NCBI GenBank assembly: GCA_017454565.1
Contig: JAFTCS010000023.1
Coordinates: 1 to 6,055, forward strand
Length of the DNA stretch: 6,055 bases
Direction of reading: 5' to 3'
Source: Clostridia bacterium
Lineage (GTDB): Bacteria > Bacillota > Clostridia > Oscillospirales > Acutalibacteraceae
Part shown: positions 6,010-6,055 of the stretch, piece after piece
How positions within the stretch are numbered: the stretch's first letter is position 1
How the letters are laid out: each line of letters starts with the position of its first letter
Notes under the pieces: generated by a model
What the model saw: only the letters and a program-made list of their open reading frames with translations
Databases searched by the model: none
Told to the model about the DNA's origin: nothing
Made by a program: the position numbers and the translations under genes

Positions 6010-6020
6010 ATCACCGCCTT
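6010..6020 (-). promoter_or_regulatory. Near-perfect Shine-Dalgarno for the minus-strand small ORF
   Basis: The minus strand reads AAGGCGGTGAT (complement of 6010-6020), matching the 16S anti-SD complement AAGGAGGTGAT at 10 of 11 positions. The GGCGG core ends about 7 nt before the ATG, the ideal distance. A TATAAG sequence (complement of 6033-6038) is a possible -10, giving a very short leader; its -35 would fall at or beyond the window edge. Confidence 0.55.
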
Positions 6021-6055
6021 CCTTTTGGGCTGCTTATAGCTTGCCCTGATGAAGG

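Noticed and set aside
6027..6046. GGGC-GCT/AGC-GCCC imperfect hairpin near the right edge
   Set aside because: It has an asymmetric internal loop and no U-run on either strand, and the window ends too soon to judge it.
1..6055. Search for a novel multi-gene system, mobile element, CRISPR array, tRNA or rRNA
   Set aside because: All long genes belong to well-known housekeeping families in conserved order; no direct-repeat arrays, transposase, att-like repeats or tRNA cloverleaf were seen.

Overview
The window looks like ordinary core chromosome from a low-to-mid GC Firmicute of the class Clostridia. A Ruminococcus-like (Oscillospiraceae) source is my best guess. I base this on strong AGGAGG-type ribosome binding sites, heavy use of ATA, AGG and AGA codons, a tRNA-sensing T-box leader, a Gram-positive-type short CysE, and the recA-recX-rimO-pgsA-cysE-cysS gene order. 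The genus is an inference; no search was possible.

Left block (1-3012), plus strand: the 3' end of recA, then recX one base later, rimO (ribosomal protein S12 methylthiotransferase) and pgsA (phosphatidylglycerophosphate synthase). The genes are tightly packed with gaps of 1, 58 and 41 nt and read as one transcription unit. recA and recX form a functional pair, recombinase and its modulator. rimO and pgsA are housekeeping genes carried along with them. No intrinsic terminator is visible after pgsA.

Middle regulatory region (3013-3359): this 347-nt gap holds a promoter with an A/T-tract matching the UP-element consensus. After it comes a complete T-box leader: Stem I with a UGC (Cys) specifier, Stem II, the Stem IIA/B pseudoknot, Stem III, the T-box antiterminator and the competing intrinsic terminator. 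It senses uncharged tRNA-Cys and gates the downstream genes. It should also attenuate any read-through from the recA-pgsA unit.

Right block (3360-5895), plus strand: cysE (serine acetyltransferase, first committed step of cysteine synthesis), cysS (cysteinyl-tRNA synthetase) and cdd (cytidine deaminase). The first two both relieve shortage of Cys-tRNA, which matches the riboswitch. cdd starts 4 nt after cysS, has a weak ribosome binding site, and is the functionally unrelated passenger.

Right end (5896-6055): no long gene. On the minus strand there is a 25-codon small ORF with a near-perfect Shine-Dalgarno sequence, converging on cdd, with a 7-bp hairpin between the two. This is the only candidate here for something undescribed. 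I see no mobile element, CRISPR array, tRNA/rRNA gene or novel multi-gene system.
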